From Cyclobacteriaceae bacterium (GTDB taxonomy: Bacteria > Bacteroidota > Bacteroidia > Cytophagales > Cyclobacteriaceae), in NCBI GenBank assembly GCA_026994125.1, contig JALWRJ010000240.1:1-6175 (forward strand): DNA of 6,175 nucleotides, given 5' to 3'. The notes below the pieces were generated by a model. It had not been told where the DNA came from and searched no databases. It saw only the letters and a list, made by a program, of their open reading frames with translations. The position numbers and the translations under genes were made by a program. Numbering within the stretch: the first letter of the stretch is position 1; every line of letters starts with the position of its first letter. Of the stretch, positions 1 to 5,942 are shown in pieces.

Positions 1-265
1 CAATAAAACCCCAAAAAATTAACCAGTGGGCAAATCCGGCATATTTATCGCGCTTAAAAACCGTAGCATTGGTGGCCATAGTAGCAGCAGCTTTGGCAAA
101 ACGAGCGATAATATTATTAAAGCGTTCGGCATCTCTACCTTGGCGGTATTTTTTATACCTGCGAAAAAATCCGTAAGCAAATACAGCCATTGATCCCACC
201 GCAATTACATAAAATGCTATTTGTAACAGCGGGGAAAAATTTCGAAATATTTCTCTGGTTTCCAT
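1..265 (-). CDS. EtfAB:menaquinone oxidoreductase-like membrane Fe-S protein (EMO/EtfD type), N-terminal part only
   Basis: Open frame from an ATG at 265-263 runs off the left edge, giving 88 residues with no stop. Residues about 14-34 form a hydrophobic membrane segment, followed by a basic stretch (FFRRYKKYRQGRD, 33-45), a soluble linker, and then KRDKYAGFAHWLIFWGF (71-87), where a second membrane segment begins. A membrane helix, arginine-rich loop and 'R-D-K/R-Y-A-G-x-x-H-x-x-I-F-W-G-F' is the start I know from NarI-like domains fused to CCG-type Fe-S domains. These proteins sit beside etfBA and pass ETF electrons to menaquinone (EtfD of mycobacteria; EMO). H80 is a candidate heme b ligand. 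The gene lies 122 bases after etfA in the same direction, fitting an etfB-etfA-emo order. The Fe-S half is outside the window, so the call rests on the N-terminus and context. No Shine-Dalgarno sequence precedes the ATG. Confidence 0.72.
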   Translation of the reverse strand, partial: METREIFRNFSPLLQIAFYVIAVGSMAVFAYGFFRRYKKYRQGRDAERFNNIIARFAKAAATMATNATVFKRDKYAGFAHWLIFWGFI

Positions 266-276
266 AGGGGTGTTAG

Positions 277-329
277 GTTAATTGGATAATTGATTAATTA
301 GATAATTGGTTAATTAGATAATTGGTTAA
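277..329. repeat. AT-rich 16-bp tandem repeat between etfA and the emo-like gene
   Basis: Three consecutive 16-base units lie at 277-292 (GTTAATTGGATAATTG), 293-308 (ATTAATTAGATAATTG) and 309-324 (GTTAATTAGATAATTG), with a partial fourth (GTTAA) at 325-329. Units differ by one or two bases. The array ends about a dozen bases upstream of the emo-like start codon, so copy-number change would alter the leader of that gene without touching a reading frame. Short AT-rich tandem repeats like this are common between Bacteroidota genes; no function can be read from the sequence. Confidence 0.85.
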
Positions 330-330
330 A

Positions 331-373
331 CCGTAAAGGTGCCTGGATTTGGTGGAATTTTGCACCTCTACGG
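331..373. repeat. imperfect inverted repeat after etfA
   Basis: The arms at 331-342 (CCGTAAAGGTGC) and 362-373 (GCACCTCTACGG) pair at 11 of 12 positions, with one mismatch (336/368) and a 19-base loop. It starts 15 bases beyond the etfA stop in the direction of transcription. On the minus-strand transcript the second arm is followed by TTTAACC rather than a U-run, so a classical intrinsic terminator is unlikely. It resembles the small dispersed palindromes seen between Bacteroidota genes; transcript end protection or partial attenuation before the emo-like gene are possible roles. Confidence 0.7.
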
Positions 374-387
374 CCTAGTGGGTCGTG

Positions 388-1338
388 CTAAAGTTTTCCG
401 CTAAGTGCAGGGATAAAATCGAACAAATCTTGCACCACTCCATAATGCGCATAATCAAAAATAGGCGCTTTTGGGTCGGTATTAACGGCAATAATTAAAT
501 CGGCATCCTTCATACCTTCGATATGCTCGGGTGCACCGCTTATGCCTAAAGCCAGGTATAGCTTTGGTTTAACTTTAAGCCCCGATTTACCCACTTGGCG
601 TGTTTTAGCTAACCATTTGCTATCCACAATGGGGCGGGAGCATGAAATAGCACCACCTAATTTAGCCGCCAATTCTTCGGCCATGGGCAGGTTTTCATCG
701 CTTTGGATACCCCTACCTACACTTACTAATATTTCTTGTTGGGTAATATCTACATCGCCACCTTCGGGTTCGATAAGCTGCTTAAAGGTTACCGATAAAC
801 CGCTTACATCTACCGTTGCATTTTCTACAGATGGACTACCATCGGCTTTACCTGCATCGGCAGGAAATGAACCGGCAATAACGGATACAATACACCCATC
901 TCCCGAGGGGGTAGAATCCACATTCATTTTACCACCGTATAACGAGCTAGTAACCGAACTGCCATCATTAGCTATGCCCGAGGCATAGGCAATAAAGGGC
1001 AAATTGGCATCAACCGATACGCCACCGGCTATATCCATTCCCATGGAGGTATTGCCTATAAGTACCATTTTAGGGCTATTGGCTTGAACTATCTGTGTAA
1101 CTGCCTTACAGTAGGCCTGCGGGTTGTATTCGGCCAGGTTGGCATCATCCACATAAATTACTTTATCGGCTGCACCCAATTGACCAGCCAGGCCATCGGC
1201 ACCATTACCCAGCAATAGTGCAACCAATTCGCCACCGGTAGCTCCTGCAATTTCTTTTCCTTTACCCAGCATTTCAAAGGTTATATCCTCGATATTTCCT
1301 TTTAAGTGTTCTACCACTACTATTATTTGATTACTCAT
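388..1338 (-). CDS. etfA: electron transfer flavoprotein, alpha subunit
   Basis: A 316-residue protein of normal EtfA length. EtfA binds the main FAD of the EtfAB heterodimer and moves electrons between flavin dehydrogenases or Fe-S partners and a membrane acceptor. The N-terminal alpha/beta domain (about 1-190) is followed by the FAD domain. Its hallmarks are VSVGRGI (206-211 region), SRPIVDSKW (234-242), RQVG (247-250, whose arginine normally lies near the flavin), PKLYLALGISGAPEHIEGM (258-276) and NTDPKAPIF (286-294). The start ATG shares one base with the etfB stop (TAATG), showing translational coupling; the stop is TAG. The downstream neighbour is the emo-like membrane gene, so electrons probably go to or come from the quinone pool. 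I see no acyl-CoA dehydrogenase gene in the window, which makes a pure beta-oxidation role less obvious. Confidence 0.95.
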   Translation of the reverse strand: MSNQIIVVVEHLKGNIEDITFEMLGKGKEIAGATGGELVALLLGNGADGLAGQLGAADKVIYVDDANLAEYNPQAYCKAVTQIVQANSPKMVLIGNTSMGMDIAGGVSVDANLPFIAYASGIANDGSSVTSSLYGGKMNVDSTPSGDGCIVSVIAGSFPADAGKADGSPSVENATVDVSGLSVTFKQLIEPEGGDVDITQQEILVSVGRGIQSDENLPMAEELAAKLGGAISCSRPIVDSKWLAKTRQVGKSGLKVKPKLYLALGISGAPEHIEGMKDADLIIAVNTDPKAPIFDYAHYGVVQDLFDFIPALSGKL

Positions 1339-2096
1339 TATTTTACTCCTTTTTGGGTTAGAATTTCAATTACTTTAGCTGCTTGATCTTCGGCCGAACC
1401 ATCAATCATTTCGGCACCGGCACCTGTTTCGGGCTTATACATTTTACTTACTGTAGAACCAGCATCTGCTGCGGCATCACCGGCAGCTACTTCTTCAATC
1501 GTAGAACTTTTTTGTGCTCTACGCACTTTAGCAACGGGAACATAACGGGGTGTTTCGCGTGCAGCCTGAATGCCCAAAACTACGGGAGTGGCTGCTTCAA
1601 ATTCAGCTACCATTCCAGCTCCATATTCTTTTTGCACGGTAACACTTCCTCCCGATGCTTGCACTCCGGTAACAACACTTACATGGCTATTGCCCAGGTA
1701 ATGCGCCAAAATAACGGCCAACTGTCCATCCCGATCATCCACCGATTGTACGCCTGTCATTACCAGGTCGTAATCCATTCCCTGGATGGCATTGGCCAGA
1801 GCTTTGGCGGCTTGGTGGGTACTATTACCCGTTGCACCCGTTACTTTTACCAGGCGATCGGCACCTTTGGCAGCAGCCGCATACAGGGCCTTATCAATGT
1901 CATCTCCATCTAATGCAATGGCTGTTACATTCGCACCGCTTTCATCTTTCATAAGCAAAGCTTCTTCTAAAGCGTGGTCATCAAACTCATTAAGTTTCAT
2001 TTTGAGCCACTCACGGTCTAAATCAGTGCCATCAGCATTTATTTCCAGTTCTTCCACCAGATCAGGCACTTGTTTTATAGGTACTATAATGTTCAT
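1338..2096 (-). CDS. etfB: electron transfer flavoprotein, beta subunit
   Basis: A 252-residue protein that starts with the typical EtfB sequence MNIIVPIKQVPD and contains NEFDDHALEEAL (36-47), AAAAKGADR (73-81), the nucleotide-site loop TGVQSVDDRDGQ (114-125) and TPVVLGIQAARETPRY (170-185). EtfB binds AMP in ordinary ETFs or a second FAD in bifurcating ones. The loop here does not match the 'Q-A-I-D-G-D-T-A-Q-V-G-P' form I associate with bifurcating ETFs, so I lean towards a non-bifurcating or other subgroup, without certainty. The last 55 or so residues are an acidic, alanine-rich tail ending in a helix, used in the family to embrace EtfA. It begins 24 bases after the preceding radical SAM gene and overlaps etfA by one base, so it is in the same operon. 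Confidence 0.95.
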   Translation of the reverse strand: MNIIVPIKQVPDLVEELEINADGTDLDREWLKMKLNEFDDHALEEALLMKDESGANVTAIALDGDDIDKALYAAAAKGADRLVKVTGATGNSTHQAAKALANAIQGMDYDLVMTGVQSVDDRDGQLAVILAHYLGNSHVSVVTGVQASGGSVTVQKEYGAGMVAEFEAATPVVLGIQAARETPRYVPVAKVRRAQKSSTIEEVAAGDAAADAGSTVSKMYKPETGAGAEMIDGSAEDQAAKVIEILTQKGVK

Positions 2097-2120
2097 AAGA
2101 ATTATATTAAAAGGTTATGT

Positions 2121-3212
2121 TTAATTTATTAAAATTTCGTCCAACGCCAATTCCTTCCTTATTTGCACCACATCGTTAGAAGCAGGCCTAAAAGGAAAAT
2201 CGCGGTATTGCTCGCTGGGTTTATAACTACCATAGGGGCGGGTACATCCCACTTCGCCATCAGGCCCCGGGCAGCCATCGGTCATAAACGGAATACCTTC
2301 GTCTAAATGATTTATTACATCGTTTATTTTTTCTTCGGTTACCCGTAAACTCACCAAATTACCGGCTTCATCGTACGAAAGCGCATCAGGTTTTAAATCG
2401 TATTTTTCAATTAAATGCTTAATAAGTTGAATGCGTCTCCACCGCTTAATGTCGGCTTTTTTCCAATTGCCCATACGCGAATCAGGCTCGGGGTTAAATG
2501 AAAACAAGTAAGGAAAGATTTGGTTTTCGAATAAATGAAAGAAGATATCCATCATGTCTTTATCTGATTCACCCAGGCCTACCACGGTATGAATATTCAC
2601 CTTCCAGGGACCAAAAATTTCGCGCGACAGATTAATAATATCCCAGTAATTATCCCATTTAAGTGACCCATTGGGCACATCGGTTCGGTGTTGACGAAAT
2701 ACTTTTTCGGTTACAGCATCAAGACCTACACCAATCATATCCACCCCTAAATCTTTGTATTCTTGCAATTTTTCACGATTGAGCACCGGAGGAGCGCAAA
2801 GAATTGAGATGGGCGTGTCGGTTTTGGCCACCAATTTTTTAGTAATTTCAATGGTATCGGCATGGGAGCTACCATGGGTTACCTGTGAAATGCACAAGCG
2901 AGTCATTTTATTGGCATATTGAGCCATTCTGTCTACTACTTCATCGGTTTCAACCAGAGGCCACTCCACCCTAATAAAGGATTTGTCTTCGTAATCGCCA
3001 GGGCGGGTACGTGCCAGCCCACAATAACCGCAATCGGCCAAGCATCCGTTATCATAATTGAGAAGGATATTGATGCCACCAAATTCAAAATCTCGTGTAA
3101 AACGACCGGAGCGCATACGCAAAGCCATAGCGCTAGCTGCACTAATGCGTACATAATCCGGGCTTAGTTTCTTTTTTTCATCTTCGGGTACTAAGGTTTC
3201 TAAAGGTATCAT
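2121..3212 (-). CDS. lipS1: radical SAM protein, probable split lipoyl synthase component LipS1
   Basis: A 363-residue radical SAM enzyme. The SAM-cluster motif CX3CX2C is CLADCGYC (C57, C61, C64), preceded by GGINILLNYDNG. Later biotin-synthase-like features are SQVTHGSSH (109-117), DLGVDMIGVGLDAVTEKVF (154-172) and VVGLGESDKDM (210-220). The C-terminal segment has two more cysteines (C314 in DGCPGPDGE, C323 in GCTRPYG) before YRDFPFRP, candidate ligands of an auxiliary [4Fe-4S] cluster. Such proteins were long annotated as biotin-synthase-related. In Thermococcus kodakarensis LipS1 adds the second sulfur (C6) of lipoyl to a mercaptooctanoyl substrate after LipS2 has acted. Two radical SAM genes around a lipoate ligase and next to a GcvH-like carrier support that reading. 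I chose LipS1 for this longer protein on length and the extended C-terminus; LipS1 and LipS2 could be swapped. It starts 4 bases after the ligase stop. Confidence 0.7.
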   Translation of the reverse strand: MIPLETLVPEDEKKKLSPDYVRISAASAMALRMRSGRFTRDFEFGGINILLNYDNGCLADCGYCGLARTRPGDYEDKSFIRVEWPLVETDEVVDRMAQYANKMTRLCISQVTHGSSHADTIEITKKLVAKTDTPISILCAPPVLNREKLQEYKDLGVDMIGVGLDAVTEKVFRQHRTDVPNGSLKWDNYWDIINLSREIFGPWKVNIHTVVGLGESDKDMMDIFFHLFENQIFPYLFSFNPEPDSRMGNWKKADIKRWRRIQLIKHLIEKYDLKPDALSYDEAGNLVSLRVTEEKINDVINHLDEGIPFMTDGCPGPDGEVGCTRPYGSYKPSEQYRDFPFRPASNDVVQIRKELALDEILIN

Positions 3213-3216
3213 AGGT

Positions 3217-4368
3217 TTAATTTTCTACTAATTGTGGGTTGTTATGTTCAATTTTAGGGTAGTAACAAGAGCCTTTATAGGTATAGCGCTCGGCTGCCAT
3301 GGCACGTTGTGCAGCCAGCCATATAGCTTCGGATACTACAACCGGCACCAAACCAATAGCTGATGCCAGGCTGGGCGATGCCGCAAATACTTTTTCTACC
3401 GCACGGTCAATTACTTTTTTATCGAGTGGTGCCCATTTTAGCTCTGTTTCAATTTGGGTAAATAGCTCGGCTTGCTCAAAAAAATCGCCTGTTATCAGTA
3501 CGCTCTTAATTACTTCGCCTTTAAGCCCTATGTAGGTGCGCATAAGGCCAGCCGGTGTTTTTTTCAGGCTCATGCCTGTCATATCTTTTTGGGGAGAATT
3601 TTGAAACAACCAGGCTTCGGTTAAGTAACGGGATTGTTCTAACTTTTGAATAGCGTGTTTTTCGGCTGCTTGGAAAGGCCGATGGTGGAAGGTGGCCTCA
3701 AACGCTTCGGCAAAGCTTTCTTTAACTAGCTGTGTTACCTCTTGCATACTTACGGGGTGTCCTATTTCGCGATTAATGGTTGTTATACGTTGCTCAATGG
3801 AGGCTATCTTCTTTTTATCGGCATATTTTTGAATGGGGATTTTAAGCACTTCGAGCATTTGGCTGGTATCTAACTCTACCAATAAACTGGTATGAAACTG
3901 AATTGCTCCGGAGGCATCGACATGAACTCCTAACCCGGCAATTTTTTTACCATTTACCTCTAAATCGTTTTTACCTCTAAAGGAGGCATTGATACCCAGC
4001 TTTAGCAAAGCGTCAATAACCGGTTGTGCAAACAGGAGGTACAACTCGCTGATATGCTCCCAAGGATAAGTTTGAGCAGAGGTCGCCAGGCAAATACCCA
4101 GCTGGCCACTACCCATTAAAATGGCTCCTCCACCGGTAAGCCTGCGGCCCACCTCAAACCCTTTACGGTTACATGCCTCAACATCAATTTCGGCTGCTAG
4201 ATCCTGAAACCGGCCGGCCAGCACAGCATAATCCTTGTAATTATAAAGCCGCAAGGTGGTGGCATAAGGTGCCTTGCCCGATTGGTGGTACTGCATGAGG
4301 TACTCATCGGCAGCCAGCCCGTAGGAAGCCGTGGTGTTGTGTTCGTTTATGTAGCGAAAGGTTGTCAA
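3217..4368 (-). CDS. lplA: lipoate-protein ligase A, two-domain form
   Basis: A 383-residue adenylating ligase that would attach lipoate or octanoate to the carrier's lysine. The N-terminal catalytic domain aligns with E. coli LplA from its first residues (TTFRYINEH...GLAADEYL). It has RRLTGGGA (75-82), GKNDLEVNGKKIAG (132-145, with K142 the likely lipoyl-AMP-contacting lysine) and FHTSLL (158-163). The C-terminal accessory domain (about 262-345, SLKKTPAGLMRTYIGLKGEV) is fused rather than separate, and a 40-residue tail follows. After GGGA the family's usual histidine is methionine (M85, ILMGSGQLG). The start is TTG at 4368-4366: no in-frame ATG lies between it and an upstream stop at 4395-4393, and the first internal ATG (codon 25) would remove conserved sequence. 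A 7-bp repeat array lies directly upstream. Placement between the two radical SAM genes suggests a ligase dedicated to this carrier. Confidence 0.9.
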   Translation of the reverse strand: MTTFRYINEHNTTASYGLAADEYLMQYHQSGKAPYATTLRLYNYKDYAVLAGRFQDLAAEIDVEACNRKGFEVGRRLTGGGAILMGSGQLGICLATSAQTYPWEHISELYLLFAQPVIDALLKLGINASFRGKNDLEVNGKKIAGLGVHVDASGAIQFHTSLLVELDTSQMLEVLKIPIQKYADKKKIASIEQRITTINREIGHPVSMQEVTQLVKESFAEAFEATFHHRPFQAAEKHAIQKLEQSRYLTEAWLFQNSPQKDMTGMSLKKTPAGLMRTYIGLKGEVIKSVLITGDFFEQAELFTQIETELKWAPLDKKVIDRAVEKVFAASPSLASAIGLVPVVVSEAIWLAAQRAMAAERYTYKGSCYYPKIEHNNPQLVEN

Positions 4369-4372
4369 TTTG

Positions 4373-4456
4373 TAATGTTCAATTGTTAATGTTTAATGTG
4401 TAATGTGTAATGTGTAATGTGTAATGTGTAATGTTTATGTGTAATTGTTCATTGTT
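4373..4456. repeat. 7-bp tandem array filling the lipS2-lplA gap
   Basis: Five perfect TAATGTG units lie at 4394-4428. The 7-base register continues on both sides with degenerate units: 4373 TAATGTT, 4380 CAATTGT, 4387 TAATGTT, 4429 TAATGTT, 4436 TATGTGT, 4443 AATTGTT and 4450 CATTGTT, about 12 units in all. The array touches the lipS2 stop codon on one side and ends four bases from the TTG start of lplA on the other. It is non-coding in the operon direction. Slippage here would change the spacing between the two genes in 7-base steps. Confidence 0.9.
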
Positions 4457-5418
4457 CAATCAATACCACAGGAGCAAGAGTTTTCGTAATAACTGGGTAT
4501 AAGGCCTTTTGATTTAGCAAAATCAATTACTCCTTCGGCCGGGTAGGCAATGCCGTTAAGGCCGGCTTCGACCGCTGCAACATCTACCACTTTTTTATAC
4601 TCCCCACCTGGGCGCGCACAGCCCACCAAAATATTTGAGTTGGGCATAGCCAGCCTGGCTTTTTGAAAAAACTCAGCAACCTCTTCGGTAGCCGGTGGCT
4701 CTACATCTTTCATAGGGGTATCGTGCATAGGCGTAAGTATTACAATAATTAATGCATGTACAGGATACTTTTTAATCATTTCCAAAGCTGCATACTCGCC
4801 TAAAAATTTGCCATAATGCAGGCCTAATATAATGTGAGGCCTAATACTAAGGCCATGGCGTGTTAGGCGTTCGAGGGTAGCATCAAAATCGGCCACGGTG
4901 GTGTTCATGTGGTACACCTGCTCTATGGTTTCCTGCGCCCCAATTATATCAAGCGCTACCCCATCTACACCGGCATCGGCTAGTCCTTGTGCCATTTCTT
5001 CGCTTACCAATCCGGTATGCATAATTATTTTTAAGCCTAATTCACTTTTTATCCGCTTAATGTCTTCGATGTGCTTCATAAATGGCACTTGCCCGTTTTT
5101 CATAGAGCCTCCGCTAATCAATACCGATTCGGTACCTTGTTCTTTCATTTTACGGCACATTTCAAATAAGCCCTCCTTTAGGTTAAGAGGAATCATTGGA
5201 TCCAAAATCTTGGTGTCGCAATGGTCGCAATCAAGTGCACAAGCGCTACCGGTTATGCTAATGGGTAAAAAGGCGTTAGGTTTTTTCTGCTCAAACTCAG
5301 GGATATTATACGACTTTAAGCCGGGTGCATAAAATTTTATGTCATCACAAAAATTGGCTTTGCGCACAGCAAAGGCCTGATGTTGTAAATTTTGTTCGGC
5401 TACTATTGTGCTATCCAT
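4456..5418 (-). CDS. lipS2: radical SAM protein, probable split lipoyl synthase component LipS2
   Basis: A 320-residue radical SAM enzyme with the cluster motif CX3CX2C in GSACALDCDHCDTK (C60, C64, C67), then SVLISGGS (98-105), GLADAGVDGVALDIIG (145-160), RPHIILGLHYGK (193-204) and ILVGCARPGGEYK (263-275). Extra cysteines at C24 (NFCDDIKFYAPG), C267, C315 and C317 (the CSC near the C-terminus) are candidates for an auxiliary cluster. Length and layout fit the short 'biotin synthase homolog' family that includes LipS2, which in T. kodakarensis inserts the first sulfur at C8 of a protein-bound octanoyl chain. The ATG at 5418 lies inside the end of the upstream carrier gene (16-base overlap), so translation of the modifying enzyme and the carrier is probably coupled. 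Biotin synthesis is unlikely, since no other bio gene is present. Assignment as LipS2 rather than LipS1 is by length and is less certain than membership of the pair. Confidence 0.7.
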   Translation of the reverse strand: MDSTIVAEQNLQHQAFAVRKANFCDDIKFYAPGLKSYNIPEFEQKKPNAFLPISITGSACALDCDHCDTKILDPMIPLNLKEGLFEMCRKMKEQGTESVLISGGSMKNGQVPFMKHIEDIKRIKSELGLKIIMHTGLVSEEMAQGLADAGVDGVALDIIGAQETIEQVYHMNTTVADFDATLERLTRHGLSIRPHIILGLHYGKFLGEYAALEMIKKYPVHALIIVILTPMHDTPMKDVEPPATEEVAEFFQKARLAMPNSNILVGCARPGGEYKKVVDVAAVEAGLNGIAYPAEGVIDFAKSKGLIPSYYENSCSCGID

Positions 5419-5849
5419 CCTTTATCTTCAAATTTTTTAAGTTCGTTTTTAAACCACTCCACAATATTCTCTTCACCAATAATCAGGTCAAGCACTTCGT
5501 TTTCGGCATTGGTTAACTCCATTTCCAACAACCAGCCTTCGTTGTAGGGGTCGTAGTTAATTAGTCTAGGATTTTCAACCACTGCTTGATTTATTTTGAT
5601 GATTTTACCTGATAAAGGAGCTTTTAAAGGGCCAACATGCTTTTCGGCTTCAATACTGCCAAACGATTCGCCCCTTGCAAACGTTTTTCCTGCGCCATTC
5701 ATTTGCACCGCTACAAAGGCCCCACTGGTTTCCTGTATAAGCGGACTCATGCCAATACGGGCTTTGTTGCCTTCTATTTTAACCCAATAGTGTTCTCTGG
5801 CATCGTAGAACAAGCGGGTATCTACATCGTATTTATCTATTTTCATCAT
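5403..5849 (-). CDS. GcvH-like lipoyl carrier protein (LbpA-like)
   Basis: A 148-residue single-domain lipoyl protein. Family features in order are EHYWVKIEGNKARIGMS (19-35), GSIEAEKHVGPLKAPLSG (64-81, lipoyl-lysine hairpin with K70 as the modified lysine), and ENPRLINYDPYNEGWLLEME, close to the GcvH 'LIN-DPY-GW' signature. It is slightly longer than ordinary GcvH (about 125-130). Start chosen at ATG 5849-5847 (MMKIDKYD, or the next codon). An ATG further up at 5906 lies inside a hairpin repeat and would add residues unlike the family. No gcvT or gcvP is nearby. Instead lipS2 overlaps its 3' end by 16 bases, and a ligase, second radical SAM gene, EtfBA and Hdr-like protein share the cluster. 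This is the context of lipoate-binding proteins (LbpA) that serve sHdr sulfur oxidation. A glycine-cleavage H protein is the alternative; family membership is certain, the LbpA role inferred. Confidence 0.85.
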   Translation of the reverse strand: MMKIDKYDVDTRLFYDAREHYWVKIEGNKARIGMSPLIQETSGAFVAVQMNGAGKTFARGESFGSIEAEKHVGPLKAPLSGKIIKINQAVVENPRLINYDPYNEGWLLEMELTNAENEVLDLIIGEENIVEWFKNELKKFEDKGWIAQ

Positions 5850-5894
5850 ATTTTTTATATCAATAGTTACTAATAAGCCACTTGGCTGTAACAG

Positions 5895-5915
5895 ATTCCG
5901 GAACAAGTCTGGAAT
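5895..5915. repeat. short hairpin of a dispersed-repeat type
   Basis: The arms ATTCCGGA (5895-5902) and TCTGGAAT (5908-5915) pair over eight positions with one G/T position, around a 5-base loop (ACAAG). The surrounding sequence GATTCCGGAACAAG...GGAATGACGG resembles a small palindromic repeat often seen between genes in several bacterial phyla, including Bacteroidota. It lies in the gap between the Hdr-like gene and the lipoyl carrier gene, so it could help set relative transcript levels. It also marks this stretch as intergenic, arguing against a carrier start at 5906. Confidence 0.65.
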
Positions 5916-5942
5916 GACGGTTCTTTTGGAGTAACGATTGGG

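Noticed and set aside
19..204. Short 61-residue minus-strand frame with a hydrophobic centre
   Set aside because: It is in a different frame from, and wholly inside, the frame starting at 265, whose translation matches a known membrane protein start.
331..373. Intrinsic terminator after etfA
   Set aside because: The stem is long-looped and mismatched, and no U-run follows on the minus-strand transcript.
542..988. Plus-strand frame opposite etfA
   Set aside because: Antisense to a clear EtfA coding region; no recognisable protein features.
1383..2124. Plus-strand frames opposite etfB (1383-1913 and 1786-2124)
   Set aside because: Antisense to EtfB; cysteine- and serine-rich low-sense translations typical of shadow frames.
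4373..4456. CRISPR-like or regulatory-iteron array
   Set aside because: Units are 7 bases with no spacers, and nothing indicates an origin; it is a simple tandem repeat.
2121..5418. Biotin synthase (BioB) annotation for the two radical SAM proteins
   Set aside because: No bio genes nearby, extra C-terminal cysteines, and a lipoyl carrier plus lipoate ligase in the same operon point to lipoyl synthesis.
5850..5906. Earlier ATG at 5906 extending the lipoyl carrier by 19 residues
   Set aside because: The ATG falls inside a hairpin repeat, and the added residues do not resemble GcvH N-termini; MMKIDKYD at 5849 fits better.
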